Assembly: GCA_025210745.1 (NCBI GenBank)
Contig: JAOARC010000004.1
Span: 1 to 64,000, forward strand
Direction: 5' to 3'
DNA length: 64,000 nt
DNA from: Bacteriovoracaceae bacterium
GTDB taxonomy: Bacteria > Bdellovibrionota > Bacteriovoracia > Bacteriovoracales > Bacteriovoracaceae
Below are positions 1-8,734 of the stretch, one piece after another. The notes under the pieces were generated by a model that was not told the DNA's origin, did not search any database, and saw only the letters and a list, made by a program, of their open reading frames with translations. A program made the position numbers and the translations under genes. Numbering within the stretch: the stretch's first letter is position 1; each line of letters opens with the position of its first letter.

Positions 1-129
1 GCAAATATTAATCGATTGATGAGAAGGACTTGGTGTACAACTAAGGATCCAATAAGACTGAGTGATCATTTGGAGCTTTTTATTTATTATTATAATCAAA
101 TCTATCTTAAGAAATTAGCCCCACGTTAG
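1..129 (+). CDS. 3' end of a probable transposase gene (partial)
   Basis: Frame 1 is open from the window edge to a TAG at 127-129 and encodes 42 residues. The tail has a pattern common at the C-terminus of DDE transposases: an Asn-Arg then RRTWCTTK, then HLELFIYYYN. I infer a transposase on that pattern only; the catalytic part lies outside the window. No terminal inverted repeat can be recognised in the bases left before lysA. It could be another protein with a similar basic/aromatic tail. Confidence 0.45.
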   Translation, partial: ANINRLMRRTWCTTKDPIRLSDHLELFIYYYNQIYLKKLAPR

Positions 130-147
130 TAGGGCAGTTATAATAAT

Positions 148-1353
148 TTAAAGGCTATTTAGTATTTCTAGGACATATTCTTTTGGCAAAGACCTCATAT
201 TGTAAGTTGAACTCATGGTGTATCCATAAGCTCCACAATGAGATAGGACTAGATAGTCATTTTCGGATAGCTTTGGAAGTTCTTTTTTTTGTGCAAAACA
301 ATCGGCACTTTCACAAATAGGACCAACAATATCAGTAGTAACCTTTTCTTTTGAATCTTTAGAGGGATATATCTCATGATAAGCTTCATATAATGAAGGT
401 CTAATAAGATCATTCATTCCACTATTAATAATAGTAAAGTGACAATTTTCACTGGTTTTAGTTCTAATGATTTTAGAAACTAAAATTCCACAAGTTGCGC
501 TTATACTTCTACCTGGTTCAAATAAAACCTTTATAGAGTTTTTTTTGTAGTGTTTGCCAATAGTGTTAAAAACACCTTCGATGTATTTTTGGATGGTAGG
601 GTAGTCTTGTTCATTAGGATCATACTTCACCCCAAGTCCTCCACCTACATCAATAAACTCTAGATCCTTTAAACTTTTATTCGCAAATGAACACACTCTA
701 TCAATAGCTTCAAAAGTAGCATTTAGATCTCTTAATTGACTTCCAATATGAACACTTAGTCCTATGAGTTTTGTATGAGACCAATATTTTTCATTTTGCA
801 CTGTTTTTAAAATATCTTCTTCTAATAATCCAAACTTATGAGTTTTATATCCTGTTGAAATATGTTTATGAGTAATAGCATGTACTTTTGGATTAAATCT
901 AAAGGCGACTGTGGCTATTTTATTTTTTTCTTTTGCAAGCTTGTTAATTAATTCAAGCTCACTTATTGATTCTACATTAAATGAATATATTCCATAATCT
1001 AATCCAAGCTCAATCTCATCTTGTGTTTTTCCAACACCGGAAAAGACAATTTTTTTAGGATTAAAACCCAGTTCTATGGCGCGCTTTAATTCTCCTCCAG
1101 ATACAATATCAAGCCCGCATCCAAGAGTCTTTAATTTGGACAAAACATCTACATTATTATTGGATTTCATAGCAAAGCAGATTGTTGAATCAAATCCCGA
1201 CTTAGCAATATTATCCGAGTATTGAAGATAGTTTTTCTCTACAACATCCAAGGAATAAATATAGCATGGGGTTTGAATATGATTAGCAAGCTCATAAATA
1301 GAGCTTTTCCCAATATATAAAATATCATCTTTGTATGTCAGAAAATTTTCCAT
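148..1353 (-). CDS. lysA: Diaminopimelate decarboxylase
   Basis: PLP-dependent decarboxylase (fold-type III) that converts meso-diaminopimelate to L-lysine in the cytoplasm. At 401 residues it has the normal length. Seen: the PLP-lysine region CFAMKSNNN (Lys about residue 63), the glycine-rich phosphate loop DVGGGLGVKY (about 238), EPGRSI (about 281), the active-site CESAD motif (about 346) and the C-terminal HCGAYGYTMSSTYN segment. It is divergent from uvrB. No Shine-Dalgarno sequence precedes the ATG; a TTGCTA-N16-TAATAA promoter ends 7 nt before it, so the mRNA may be leaderless. Lysine and DAP metabolism also links it to the peptidoglycan-recycling enzymes elsewhere in the window. Confidence 0.95.
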   Translation of the reverse strand: MENFLTYKDDILYIGKSSIYELANHIQTPCYIYSLDVVEKNYLQYSDNIAKSGFDSTICFAMKSNNNVDVLSKLKTLGCGLDIVSGGELKRAIELGFNPKKIVFSGVGKTQDEIELGLDYGIYSFNVESISELELINKLAKEKNKIATVAFRFNPKVHAITHKHISTGYKTHKFGLLEEDILKTVQNEKYWSHTKLIGLSVHIGSQLRDLNATFEAIDRVCSFANKSLKDLEFIDVGGGLGVKYDPNEQDYPTIQKYIEGVFNTIGKHYKKNSIKVLFEPGRSISATCGILVSKIIRTKTSENCHFTIINSGMNDLIRPSLYEAYHEIYPSKDSKEKVTTDIVGPICESADCFAQKKELPKLSENDYLVLSHCGAYGYTMSSTYNMRSLPKEYVLEILNSL

Positions 1354-1360
1354 GGAACTA

Positions 1361-1388
1361 TTATTACAGGGGCAAATAGAGATAGCAA
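1361..1388 (-). promoter_or_regulatory. Candidate leaderless promoter of lysA
   Basis: On the minus strand TTGCTA (1388-1383) and TAATAA (1366-1361) are 16 bp apart, and the lysA ATG follows after 7 nt, about where transcription should begin. No purine-rich ribosome-binding site lies between. This is a visual match, not a scored prediction. Confidence 0.45.
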
Positions 1389-1418
1389 GATGATTTAAAT
1401 TAATTTAAAATAGAATTC

Positions 1419-3425
1419 ATGAGTAAAGAAATTTTTGATTTAAATTCTAAGTTTGAACCTTGTGGGGATCAGCCAGAAGCTATAAAAGAACTAAGTAAGA
1501 ACTTTCAAGCAGGTTCTAAGTTTCAGACTCTTTTAGGTGTAACTGGATCTGGTAAGACATTTACCATGGCAAATATCATAAAAAAACTTGGAAAAAAAAC
1601 TCTTATTTTAGCTCATAATAAAACCCTTGCTGCTCAATTGTTCGCAGAATTTAAAGAGTTTTTTCCTAATAATAAGGTCGAGTATTTTGTATCATATTAT
1701 GATTATTATCAACCAGAAGCTTACGTTGTAGGAAGTGATACTTATATTGAAAAAGACTCTAGTGTTAATGATGAAATTGATAAGCTTAGACACTCAGCAA
1801 CTAAAGCATTATTAGAACATGATGATGTTATTGTTATTGCTAGTGTGAGTTGTATCTATGGTATTGGATCACCCAAAGAATACGCTAGTCAAAAGATTAC
1901 AATCTATGAAGGACTTACTGTCGATAGAGATGAGTTTTTAAAAAACTTAGTAAATATTCAGTACCAACGAAATGATATCGATTTTTCAAGGGGAACTTTT
2001 AGAGTAAGAGGAGATACTGTTGAGGTTTTCCCTGCAGGGGAAGATTCAAAAGTACTTAGAATAGAGTTTTTTGATGATGAAATTGATGGTGTTAGTCTTG
2101 TAGATCCTCTTCGTGGTTCAATATTAAAAAAGCTATCAGCAGCATCTATCTATCCTTCATCTCATTATGTGGTTGGTGAAGATAAGTTAAAACACGCCAT
2201 GGAAACAATAAAGTTAGAGCTTAGAGATAGAATTCAATACTTTGATAAGGAATATAAACTTGTTGAAAAACAAAGAATTGAACAAAGAACTATGCTTGAT
2301 CTAGAAATGTTAGATGAAATGGGCTTTTGTTCTGGAATCGAAAATTATTCAAGACATTTAACTGGATCTAAAGAAGGAGAACCACCTCCAACTTTAATTG
2401 ATTACTTTGATAAAGACTTTTTATTAATCATTGATGAATCTCATATCACAACCTCACAAGTTGGGGCCATGTATAAAGGAGATAACTCTAGAAAAAGAAA
2501 TCTTGTTGAACATGGTTTTAGGCTTCCAAGTGCTCTTGATAATAGGCCATTAAAGTTTGATGAATTTGAAAAAAGATTAGATCAAGTTCTTTATGTTTCG
2601 GCAACTCCTGGAAACTTTGAACTAGAAAAGTGTCATGGTGAATACGTTGAACAAATTATTCGTCCAACAGGTTTATTAGATCCGATTGTTGAAGTTAAGG
2701 ATGCTACTAATCAAGTTGATGATATGTTACTAGAAGCTAAAAAAGTTATTAAAGATGGATTTAGAGTTTTAATAACAACGTTAACTAAAAAATTAGCAGA
2801 AGAGTTAACTTCATATTATAAAAGTGTTGGAATGAAAATTAAGTATCTTCATTCTGATATTGATACTATTGAAAGAGTTGAAATTCTAAAAGAACTTAGA
2901 GAAGGAGAATTTGATATTCTAGTAGGGATTAATCTTCTTCGAGAAGGACTTGATCTTCCAGAAGTTTCTTTAGTAGGAATTTTAGATGCAGATAAAGAAG
3001 GTTTTTTAAGATCAGAAAGATCTTTAGTTCAAACAATTGGTAGAGCGGCTAGAAATGAAAATGGTAGAGTCATTCTGTACAGTTATGAAATAACAAAAAG
3101 TATGCAAAAGGCGATAGATACAACAAAATCTAGAAGAGCAAAACAGCATGAATTTAATGTTAAAAATGGAATCACCCCTAAAACCATTCAAAAGGAAGTA
3201 ACAGGTGGGGTATTAGACATACTTAAAGGCTCAGGTAAGAAAGGGTCTAAGAAGAAAAAAGACTCTAGGCAAGTTTTCTTAGACCTTACACCTAAGCAAA
3301 TTGATGATAAAATTAATAAGATGACTGAGCAAATGCATCGAGCTTCATCGAGCTTAGACTTTGAGCTTGCAGCATCACTAAGAGATGAAATTAAAGAGTT
3401 AAATCAGATAAGATTAATTTTATGA
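1419..3425 (+). CDS. uvrB: UvrABC system protein B
   Basis: DNA-damage-verifying helicase-like subunit of nucleotide excision repair; works with UvrA and UvrC. The 668 residues are full length. Seen: Walker A GVTGSGKTF (about residues 40-48), the beta-hairpin YYDYYQPEAYV (about 92-102), a DESH box (about 338), the C-terminal helicase half with QTIGRAARNENGR, and a C-terminal UVR motif (FELAASLRDEIKEL) that contacts UvrC. The start has no Shine-Dalgarno sequence; TAAAAT at 1406-1411 sits 7 nt upstream, again suggesting a leaderless transcript. The stop codon overlaps the start of the next gene by 4 bp. Confidence 0.97.
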   Translation: MSKEIFDLNSKFEPCGDQPEAIKELSKNFQAGSKFQTLLGVTGSGKTFTMANIIKKLGKKTLILAHNKTLAAQLFAEFKEFFPNNKVEYFVSYYDYYQPEAYVVGSDTYIEKDSSVNDEIDKLRHSATKALLEHDDVIVIASVSCIYGIGSPKEYASQKITIYEGLTVDRDEFLKNLVNIQYQRNDIDFSRGTFRVRGDTVEVFPAGEDSKVLRIEFFDDEIDGVSLVDPLRGSILKKLSAASIYPSSHYVVGEDKLKHAMETIKLELRDRIQYFDKEYKLVEKQRIEQRTMLDLEMLDEMGFCSGIENYSRHLTGSKEGEPPPTLIDYFDKDFLLIIDESHITTSQVGAMYKGDNSRKRNLVEHGFRLPSALDNRPLKFDEFEKRLDQVLYVSATPGNFELEKCHGEYVEQIIRPTGLLDPIVEVKDATNQVDDMLLEAKKVIKDGFRVLITTLTKKLAEELTSYYKSVGMKIKYLHSDIDTIERVEILKELREGEFDILVGINLLREGLDLPEVSLVGILDADKEGFLRSERSLVQTIGRAARNENGRVILYSYEITKSMQKAIDTTKSRRAKQHEFNVKNGITPKTIQKEVTGGVLDILKGSGKKGSKKKKDSRQVFLDLTPKQIDDKINKMTEQMHRASSSLDFELAASLRDEIKELNQIRLIL

Positions 3426-3772
3426 AAATTGTATTATTATATTGTTTAATAAATTTAGGTGTTTTTGCAAACTCGAGTTTTTCAGATAGTTTTATTATTA
3501 CTATCAAAGAGGGAAAAACAGTTGTTGTTGCTCAAGAAAAGAAAAATAAGTTTGCTAGTGTTATTATTAAAAATGATACTTTTGAAAAAATGATATGTGT
3601 ATTATCTAATGAATCAGAAAAAATGTTGGAGAGTTTTTCTTTAAAGCCAGGACATAGTTCGTCATTTCAGATAAGTTATAAGTCTTTTAAAAAATTATTT
3701 TTTTATACTTTATCTCCACCATCTCAAAAATTACCTTTAAAGGTTGGAAAAAAGTCTTATGAGATTCCTTAG
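3422..3772 (+). CDS. Small exported protein of unknown function
   Basis: 116 residues with an N-terminal hydrophobic signal segment ending near VFANSS, so probably secreted to the periplasm. The rest is rich in Lys, Ser and Phe, alternates like a beta-sandwich and has one Cys. I recognise no family. It overlaps uvrB by 4 bp and the phosphoesterase downstream, so the three genes are probably co-transcribed and translationally coupled. Confidence 0.6.
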   Translation: MKIVLLYCLINLGVFANSSFSDSFIITIKEGKTVVVAQEKKNKFASVIIKNDTFEKMICVLSNESEKMLESFSLKPGHSSSFQISYKSFKKLFFYTLSPPSQKLPLKVGKKSYEIP

Positions 3773-4880
3773 GAAAAGTATCAAAAAAGATAAGACAGTT
3801 ATTGTTATATCAGATCTTCACTTAGGAGCTGGTTATAGCTATGAAGGAAAGAGGAATGTATTAGAAGATTTTCATGCTGATGAAGAACTCGTTTCATTTC
3901 TTAAGTACTATTCTAGTGGTGATTATCAGAATCAAAATGTTGAGCTTATTATAAATGGAGACTTTTTAGATTTATTAGCTATTCCTTTTGTACCTTATTT
4001 TGATGATGAATATTGGAGTGAGGATGCGGCGATTTGTAAGCTTAAAATTATTTTAGATGCTCATAAAGAAGTCATGCTTGCATTAAATAATTTTGTTAAG
4101 TCAAAATTCAAAACGATTACATATATTATAGGAAATCATGATGGAGAAATGGTTTTTAAGTCATTGCAACAAATTTTTATCAAATGCTTTGATGAAGAGT
4201 TAAGACAAAAAATTGATATAAAAGCAAATATTGACTTATATAGGCCAATAGATGGAGTTTATATTGAGCATGGACACAATTATGAAGTCGCTCATGCTTT
4301 TGATCAAAATGATAGTATTGTAACAGCAAGTAATGATAAAAAGTATTTTGTTCCTTCATGGGGAGCATATTATGTTACTCATATTATTAATAGATATAAG
4401 CAAGAAAGACATCATGTAAATGCAGTAAGGCCTATTAGAAAGTTTTTAATTCATGGACTTATTTTTGACACTCTTTTTATCTTAAGGTTTATGATCGCTA
4501 ATGCTTATTATTTTGTTATGGTTAGATTGCTTTTATTTAAAAAAACAAATGCTTCTTTTAGACAAATGTGGGATTACTCAAAAAAAGATCTTGCTTTATT
4601 TCAAGACTATGAAGCTTTAACAAGAAATTTTTTTACAAAACATGAAGATGCTAAGGTTTTAGTTGTAGGACATACGCATGAACCTATTTATAGAGAGTTT
4701 TTAGATGGAACAAGCTTTATAAATACAGGAACATGGACTCAGATGATTAGTTTGGATTTAGATGCCTCCCATAGTTATCAAAAATTTACATATGCTATTA
4801 TTGAAAAACAAGGGGAGCAAGTAGAAGCTGCTTTAAATGTATGGGCACCTAAAAGTGATCTTCCATATTTTGAATTCTAA
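3759..4880 (+). CDS. Calcineurin-like metallophosphoesterase
   Basis: Metal-dependent phosphoesterase of the calcineurin superfamily, cytoplasmic or membrane-associated. Seen in order: ISDLHLG (D-x-H), INGDFLDLL (GD), IIGNHDGE (GNHD), EHGHN and a final VVGHTHEP (GHTH), which make a complete dinuclear metal site. A hydrophobic stretch in the middle (FDTLFILRFMIANAYYFVMVRLLL) could bind membrane. The layout recalls LpxH-type UDP-diacylglucosamine pyrophosphatases, but the protein is longer (373 residues) and the substrate is unknown. The ATG at 3759 is preferred over a TTG at 3744 because GGAAAA lies about 9 nt upstream of it. It overlaps the previous gene by 14 bp. Confidence 0.8.
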   Translation: MRFLRKSIKKDKTVIVISDLHLGAGYSYEGKRNVLEDFHADEELVSFLKYYSSGDYQNQNVELIINGDFLDLLAIPFVPYFDDEYWSEDAAICKLKIILDAHKEVMLALNNFVKSKFKTITYIIGNHDGEMVFKSLQQIFIKCFDEELRQKIDIKANIDLYRPIDGVYIEHGHNYEVAHAFDQNDSIVTASNDKKYFVPSWGAYYVTHIINRYKQERHHVNAVRPIRKFLIHGLIFDTLFILRFMIANAYYFVMVRLLLFKKTNASFRQMWDYSKKDLALFQDYEALTRNFFTKHEDAKVLVVGHTHEPIYREFLDGTSFINTGTWTQMISLDLDASHSYQKFTYAIIEKQGEQVEAALNVWAPKSDLPYFEF

Positions 4881-4886
4881 ATAAGT

Positions 4887-6179
4887 TTAGCTACTTAATT
4901 TTAGAGTCTTAGTAAGCTTAATTCCATTAAATAAATCAAAGGTAGTATTGAGAAGATTTTTTTTGATAACCCAATTATGTTGCTTTTGCATTAAAGGAAT
5001 AAAATTATCACTTTTTATAAGATCATGCTCGGAAAAATCTTTATTACAATAAATTGAATTTAGAGGGCATAAAACTTTATGATTTATGTCATCTTTATTT
5101 GAAATATAAGTCACACTAAAAAGAGTGGGACTATTTATTTTTTTTTGATCTGAATATACAAATTTAAGTTTGTGTTTTAATAAAATAGATTTGATGGCTT
5201 TTTCAAACTTCTCTATATTAAAAGGATGATTACTATCTATAAGTTTTTTGTAGGAGATCGTTTTGATTCTTTTTAGTTTGTTTAAATTAAAGTTTCTCGT
5301 TTTTGCATGATGTATTTTTGATAAAGAGCGAGGAAAAAGAGAATAGTCAATTTCTTTTAATTTTATATTTAGTTGATTAAAAACCTTTTTTGAACTAACA
5401 AATTTCTTTAAATACTTAGCATTCATATAGTTTGTGGGAATGAATAATGCTATCTTACTGTAAGAGTTAATCGGATGGATAAAAAATTGCTTTTTGATTT
5501 CTTTTTCTTCATATTTTGGTGGATCAAATAAAATATCACATTTTTTATAGTCATTTGAAGTTATTATATTAATTTCTCTAATAAAAACTTTAAAGGGATA
5601 GAGCTTATTTTTTACTAATTTATAATGTCCTTTATTCCTTTTGAACTGATATGGTCCTGAGCCTATAGGTTTTTTGTAAAATAGGTCGAGACGTTGTTTT
5701 TTTTCTAAGTACTTATAGTAGGCCCTAGAAAAAATAATACTCTGAGTAGAGCTTAAAAGAGTATATATTTCTTTAAGCTTGAGTTTTGAAGAAAATTGAA
5801 TTTTTGTAGGTGAAACTTCTGTTATCTTAGTAAGCTTTGAAGTTAACTTTGTTTTATGCCAAGAAAAAATTATATCTTTAGCATCAATAGTTTTTTTGAC
5901 AAAAAAAGATTGATTATTTTGAAAATAAAATTTCTTGTTAATCTCTAAAGTATAAAGAGAATTTTTTAAAGTGAGTTTTTTGCCTATTAAGGATAAGTAT
6001 TTTTTTGTATTTGGGTTATATTCAAAAATAGGTTGATAGACATTATGAAAGAAAATTTGTTTTTCATTAAAGCTAAGTTTTGAATTTAATGCTCTTAATT
6101 TGTACTGGCTCGGTAGGCAAAGTTCTATGGCCAAAGAGGTATTTGAAATAATAATAAAAATCAATAATTTCCATGACAT
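4887..6179 (-). CDS. Probable family-5 extracellular solute-binding protein (peptide-type)
   Basis: 430 residues with a signal peptide (IIISNTSLA). Internal segments resemble family-5 solute-binding proteins of oligopeptide ABC transporters: TIDAKDIIFSW near residue 100, where the family has 'tAeDVvfsl', and GSGPYQFKR near 178, matching the conserved 'GtGPY' segment. The family is usually over 500 residues, so this is a short, divergent member. No cognate permease is adjacent. It could take up peptides or act as a sensor or chaperone. It is convergent with the phosphoesterase, only 6 bp apart. Confidence 0.6.
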   Translation of the reverse strand: MSWKLLIFIIISNTSLAIELCLPSQYKLRALNSKLSFNEKQIFFHNVYQPIFEYNPNTKKYLSLIGKKLTLKNSLYTLEINKKFYFQNNQSFFVKKTIDAKDIIFSWHKTKLTSKLTKITEVSPTKIQFSSKLKLKEIYTLLSSTQSIIFSRAYYKYLEKKQRLDLFYKKPIGSGPYQFKRNKGHYKLVKNKLYPFKVFIREINIITSNDYKKCDILFDPPKYEEKEIKKQFFIHPINSYSKIALFIPTNYMNAKYLKKFVSSKKVFNQLNIKLKEIDYSLFPRSLSKIHHAKTRNFNLNKLKRIKTISYKKLIDSNHPFNIEKFEKAIKSILLKHKLKFVYSDQKKINSPTLFSVTYISNKDDINHKVLCPLNSIYCNKDFSEHDLIKSDNFIPLMQKQHNWVIKKNLLNTTFDLFNGIKLTKTLKLSS

Positions 6180-6278
6180 AGAGAAATTTTAGATACGCAA
6201 AGAACATTTGTAAATGAATATTTATGATATTAGTTTTTTATTTATAGGAAAAAAAATCCATTTTTTTTCTAAAATTTG

Positions 6279-6306
6279 TAAAGTTTAGAAAATTTTGCCC
6301 CGATAT
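6279..6306 (+). promoter_or_regulatory. FliA (sigma-28)-type promoter of flagellin
   Basis: TAAAGTTT at 6279-6286 exactly matches the sigma-28 -35 consensus. After 12 bp comes CCCGATAT (6299-6306), close to the -10 consensus GCCGATAA. The position upstream of a flagellin gene makes the assignment strong. Predicted start of transcription is about 6313. Confidence 0.8.
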
Positions 6307-6315
6307 AGTTTTTGA

Positions 6316-6336
6316 TTGTAAGAATTAATCTTACAA
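6316..6336 (+). promoter_or_regulatory. Hairpin at the predicted 5' end of flagellin mRNA
   Basis: Perfect 8-bp inverted repeat TTGTAAGA / TCTTACAA with a 5-nt loop, starting a few nucleotides after the predicted start. A 5'-terminal stem could stabilise an abundant mRNA; alternatively it is an operator just downstream of the promoter. Confidence 0.45.
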
Positions 6337-6433
6337 ATATTAACCTAATTCAGAGCAGGATAGCTCATCTACCTCAAGGTTCGAGTGTGGAGTTCAAGGA
6401 CTGAAAAGAACGAATAACACAATGGAGGGTAGT

Positions 6434-7267
6434 ATGGGTTTCCGTATTAACACAAATGTTTCTTCAATTGCAGCGCAAAGGTCTTTAAGTAAAACAACTT
6501 CTAGTCAAGAAAATACGCTTGCAAAAATGGCTTCTGGTACAAGAATTAATAAATCTGCTGATGATGCGGCTGGTTTAGCAATTTCAGAAAAGTTAAAATC
6601 TCAGATTAGATCATCTGCACAGGCAAATAGAAATACAAATGATGGTATTTCTATGATTCAAACTGCAGAAGGTGGTCTTGATGAGGTATCAACTATATTA
6701 ACAAGATTAAGAGAGCTTTCAATTCAATCGGCTTCAGATACTGTAGGCGATACTGAAAGAGGCTTTACCAACATGGAATACCAAAATCTTAAGCAAGAAT
6801 TAGAAAGAATTGCTCAAGTAACAGATTTTAATGGCGTAAATTTATTAAATGGTGAAGGTGGAGTTTTAGATTTTCAAATTGGCGTAAATAACAACGACTT
6901 TCAAGATAGAATTTCTTATGACACATCTGCTCAGAATGCAAGAATTGATAATTTGGGAATAGATTCAATTACAGTTGAAAATAAAGAGGGTGCTCAAGGT
7001 GCATTAGAAAAAATTGATGTTGCAATTGAAATGGTTGCTGGCCAAAGAGCAAATCTTGGTGCCTTGCAAAATAGAATGATGTCAACTTCAAGAAATTTAG
7101 AGACAACGATTGAGAACTTAAGCGCTGCGAATTCTAGAATTAGAGATGTGGATTACGCTATGGTGTCTGCTGAAAATGCTAAGAATAATATTCTTACTCA
7201 AGCAGGAACGGCTGTTCTAGGACAAGCAAATGCTAAAGGTCAAAATGCGTTAAGATTAATCGGTTAA
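6434..7267 (+). CDS. fliC: Flagellin
   Basis: Structural subunit of the flagellar filament, exported by the flagellar type III apparatus. The conserved N-terminal D0/D1 helix region is present (MGFRINTNVSSIAAQRSL, then GTRINKSADDAAGLAISEKL), followed by a short variable centre and the C-terminal D1/D0 region (NLSAANSRIRDVDYA, ending NALRLIG). At 277 residues it is a compact flagellin. The ATG at 6434 is chosen over one at 6422 because GGAGGG at 6424-6429 is a well-placed Shine-Dalgarno sequence. A strong terminator follows 27 nt after the stop, so it is monocistronic. Confidence 0.96.
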   Translation: MGFRINTNVSSIAAQRSLSKTTSSQENTLAKMASGTRINKSADDAAGLAISEKLKSQIRSSAQANRNTNDGISMIQTAEGGLDEVSTILTRLRELSIQSASDTVGDTERGFTNMEYQNLKQELERIAQVTDFNGVNLLNGEGGVLDFQIGVNNNDFQDRISYDTSAQNARIDNLGIDSITVENKEGAQGALEKIDVAIEMVAGQRANLGALQNRMMSTSRNLETTIENLSAANSRIRDVDYAMVSAENAKNNILTQAGTAVLGQANAKGQNALRLIG

Positions 7268-7293
7268 TTTTTAGCCACATTAAAAAAGATCTC

Positions 7294-7320
7294 GTCCCTG
7301 GTAAAGCCAGGGACTTTTTT
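7294..7320 (+). terminator. Rho-independent terminator of flagellin
   Basis: Perfect 8-bp stem GTCCCTGG / CCAGGGAC with the loop TAAAG, followed by six T (7315-7320). Confidence 0.92.
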
Positions 7321-7474
7321 ATTGTAATACAGCCACCTATATGTACTCTCTAAGTATTTTCTTTTTAGAAATAAATTTAATTTATATTGTTTTATTGTAA
7401 GTATATTTTGTTATTTACTGTATAAAAATTACAAAAAAGCTTATTATTTCAGTCATTTATGGCACTATACTGCT

Positions 7475-8734
7475 ATGCGTAAATTGTATGTCGTTTTAAG
7501 TCTAGTGTTCTTATTATTTTCTTGTGCAAAAGAAGCCCAAGAAGTTAACTATATAACAATTTCCTCAAAAGGAGATCCTATAGAATTAAAGCATGATGAA
7601 GAGATTTTATCCTCTGCTGATAGGGATAATGTACGTATGGCAGAATCAATTTTTGGCCATAAAGGCTCTAGCAAGTGCGCTAGTACTTCATTGGTTTCCC
7701 ATATTTTTCAAGGAGGGGAGTTTGATTGGATTAAAGTAGAGCGTGGTTATATGGAAACTGTCCAGAGCTCTCCAAGAGAATATTTATTTTGTAATCCTAA
7801 TAGTATTCTAGGAAGTTTTAATCATGCGACAACCTCTATTATTCAGAGCTTAAAAGAAACAGAAAATTTAATTTCTTATACGGATTATATATTTCCTAAA
7901 ATAGAGTTAAGAGTTGCTCCGCTTATTTCTGAAGTTCAAAGAAGACAGTCTGGAAATACTTATTATGATAAAAGAGAATTTCTTGTAAATAATGCATTCT
8001 ATACAAATTATCCAATGACAAATAGAAAGCATAAATATCTTATGACATTTTTACCTCAAGGAAAAACTGCTTTTGGAGTTCCTTTTTCGGGCGTTATGCT
8101 ATGGAATATTCCTTTCGTTCCATCTCATGAATATGGACATCATATTTTTAGTCAACTATTTAAAAATGAAAGTCTCGTGAAAGGACATGCTTGTTTTAAT
8201 ACTGTTATTGCTGAAGAAGAACTGAAGCCAGCGGATTCAGCAAAAGTTGTAAGAAGTCTAAATGAAGCTTTCGCAGATGTTATTGGTCAGTTATCTCATA
8301 ATAAAAAAGAGAATTTTAAAGGTGTAAATTGTTTTGAAAAGATTAGAGATATTCATTCTAGTTCTTATGCTGATGGTGAGCAAAAGAAGTTAACTAGTAG
8401 ATTTCTTCAGAAGTTTTTAAATCCGAGTTACAAAGTTTATACTAGTTGCAATCAAACTTTACATCCAAGAATTCATCATTTTGGCGCGACTTTAGCTCGT
8501 GGTATCTATAAATTAATAGAGCACCTACCTATTGAACAGAAAATGGAAGCTTTATTTTCATGGGTAGAGCAAATGGGAAAAGCTATTCAAGCTCATCATC
8601 CACCAAAGTATTCGTTGAAAGTTGCTTTGGAACTCTTGTTGGATAATGTATATGATAAGAGTAATATGGATAAAAGAGTATGTGCTCAATTTAATAAGTA
8701 TTTTCCTGTATTCGCTACAAATAAATGTCTATAA
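7475..8734 (+). CDS. Exported gluzincin-like zinc metalloprotease lipoprotein
   Basis: 419 residues with a lipoprotein signal peptide (hydrophobic core then LFSC lipobox, Cys about residue 17), so probably anchored in a membrane facing the periplasm or outside. A zinc-protease motif HEYGHH occurs near residue 214, and a second acidic motif NEAFAD near 264, resembling the third ligand of thermolysin-like gluzincins. Several cysteines lie in the secreted part. I cannot name the peptidase family. TATACT sits only 3 nt before the ATG and there is no Shine-Dalgarno sequence. The last 10 bp overlap the next gene. Confidence 0.7.
   Translation: MRKLYVVLSLVFLLFSCAKEAQEVNYITISSKGDPIELKHDEEILSSADRDNVRMAESIFGHKGSSKCASTSLVSHIFQGGEFDWIKVERGYMETVQSSPREYLFCNPNSILGSFNHATTSIIQSLKETENLISYTDYIFPKIELRVAPLISEVQRRQSGNTYYDKREFLVNNAFYTNYPMTNRKHKYLMTFLPQGKTAFGVPFSGVMLWNIPFVPSHEYGHHIFSQLFKNESLVKGHACFNTVIAEEELKPADSAKVVRSLNEAFADVIGQLSHNKKENFKGVNCFEKIRDIHSSSYADGEQKKLTSRFLQKFLNPSYKVYTSCNQTLHPRIHHFGATLARGIYKLIEHLPIEQKMEALFSWVEQMGKAIQAHHPPKYSLKVALELLLDNVYDKSNMDKRVCAQFNKYFPVFATNKCL

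Larger units (their letters stand above)
6180..6433. other. Intergenic leader region of flagellin
   Basis: AT-rich gap between a minus-strand gene and flagellin. It holds the FliA-type promoter, a hairpin at the predicted 5' end of the transcript, and roughly 100 nt of leader with short self-complementary stretches before the Shine-Dalgarno sequence. No tRNA or ORF is recognisable. Confidence 0.6.

Noticed and set aside
6350..6400. tRNA-like stretch with GAGC...GCTC and GGTTCGAGT in the flagellin leader
   Set aside because: The bases on either side of the TTCGAGT loop do not pair into a T stem, and no acceptor or anticodon arms are found.
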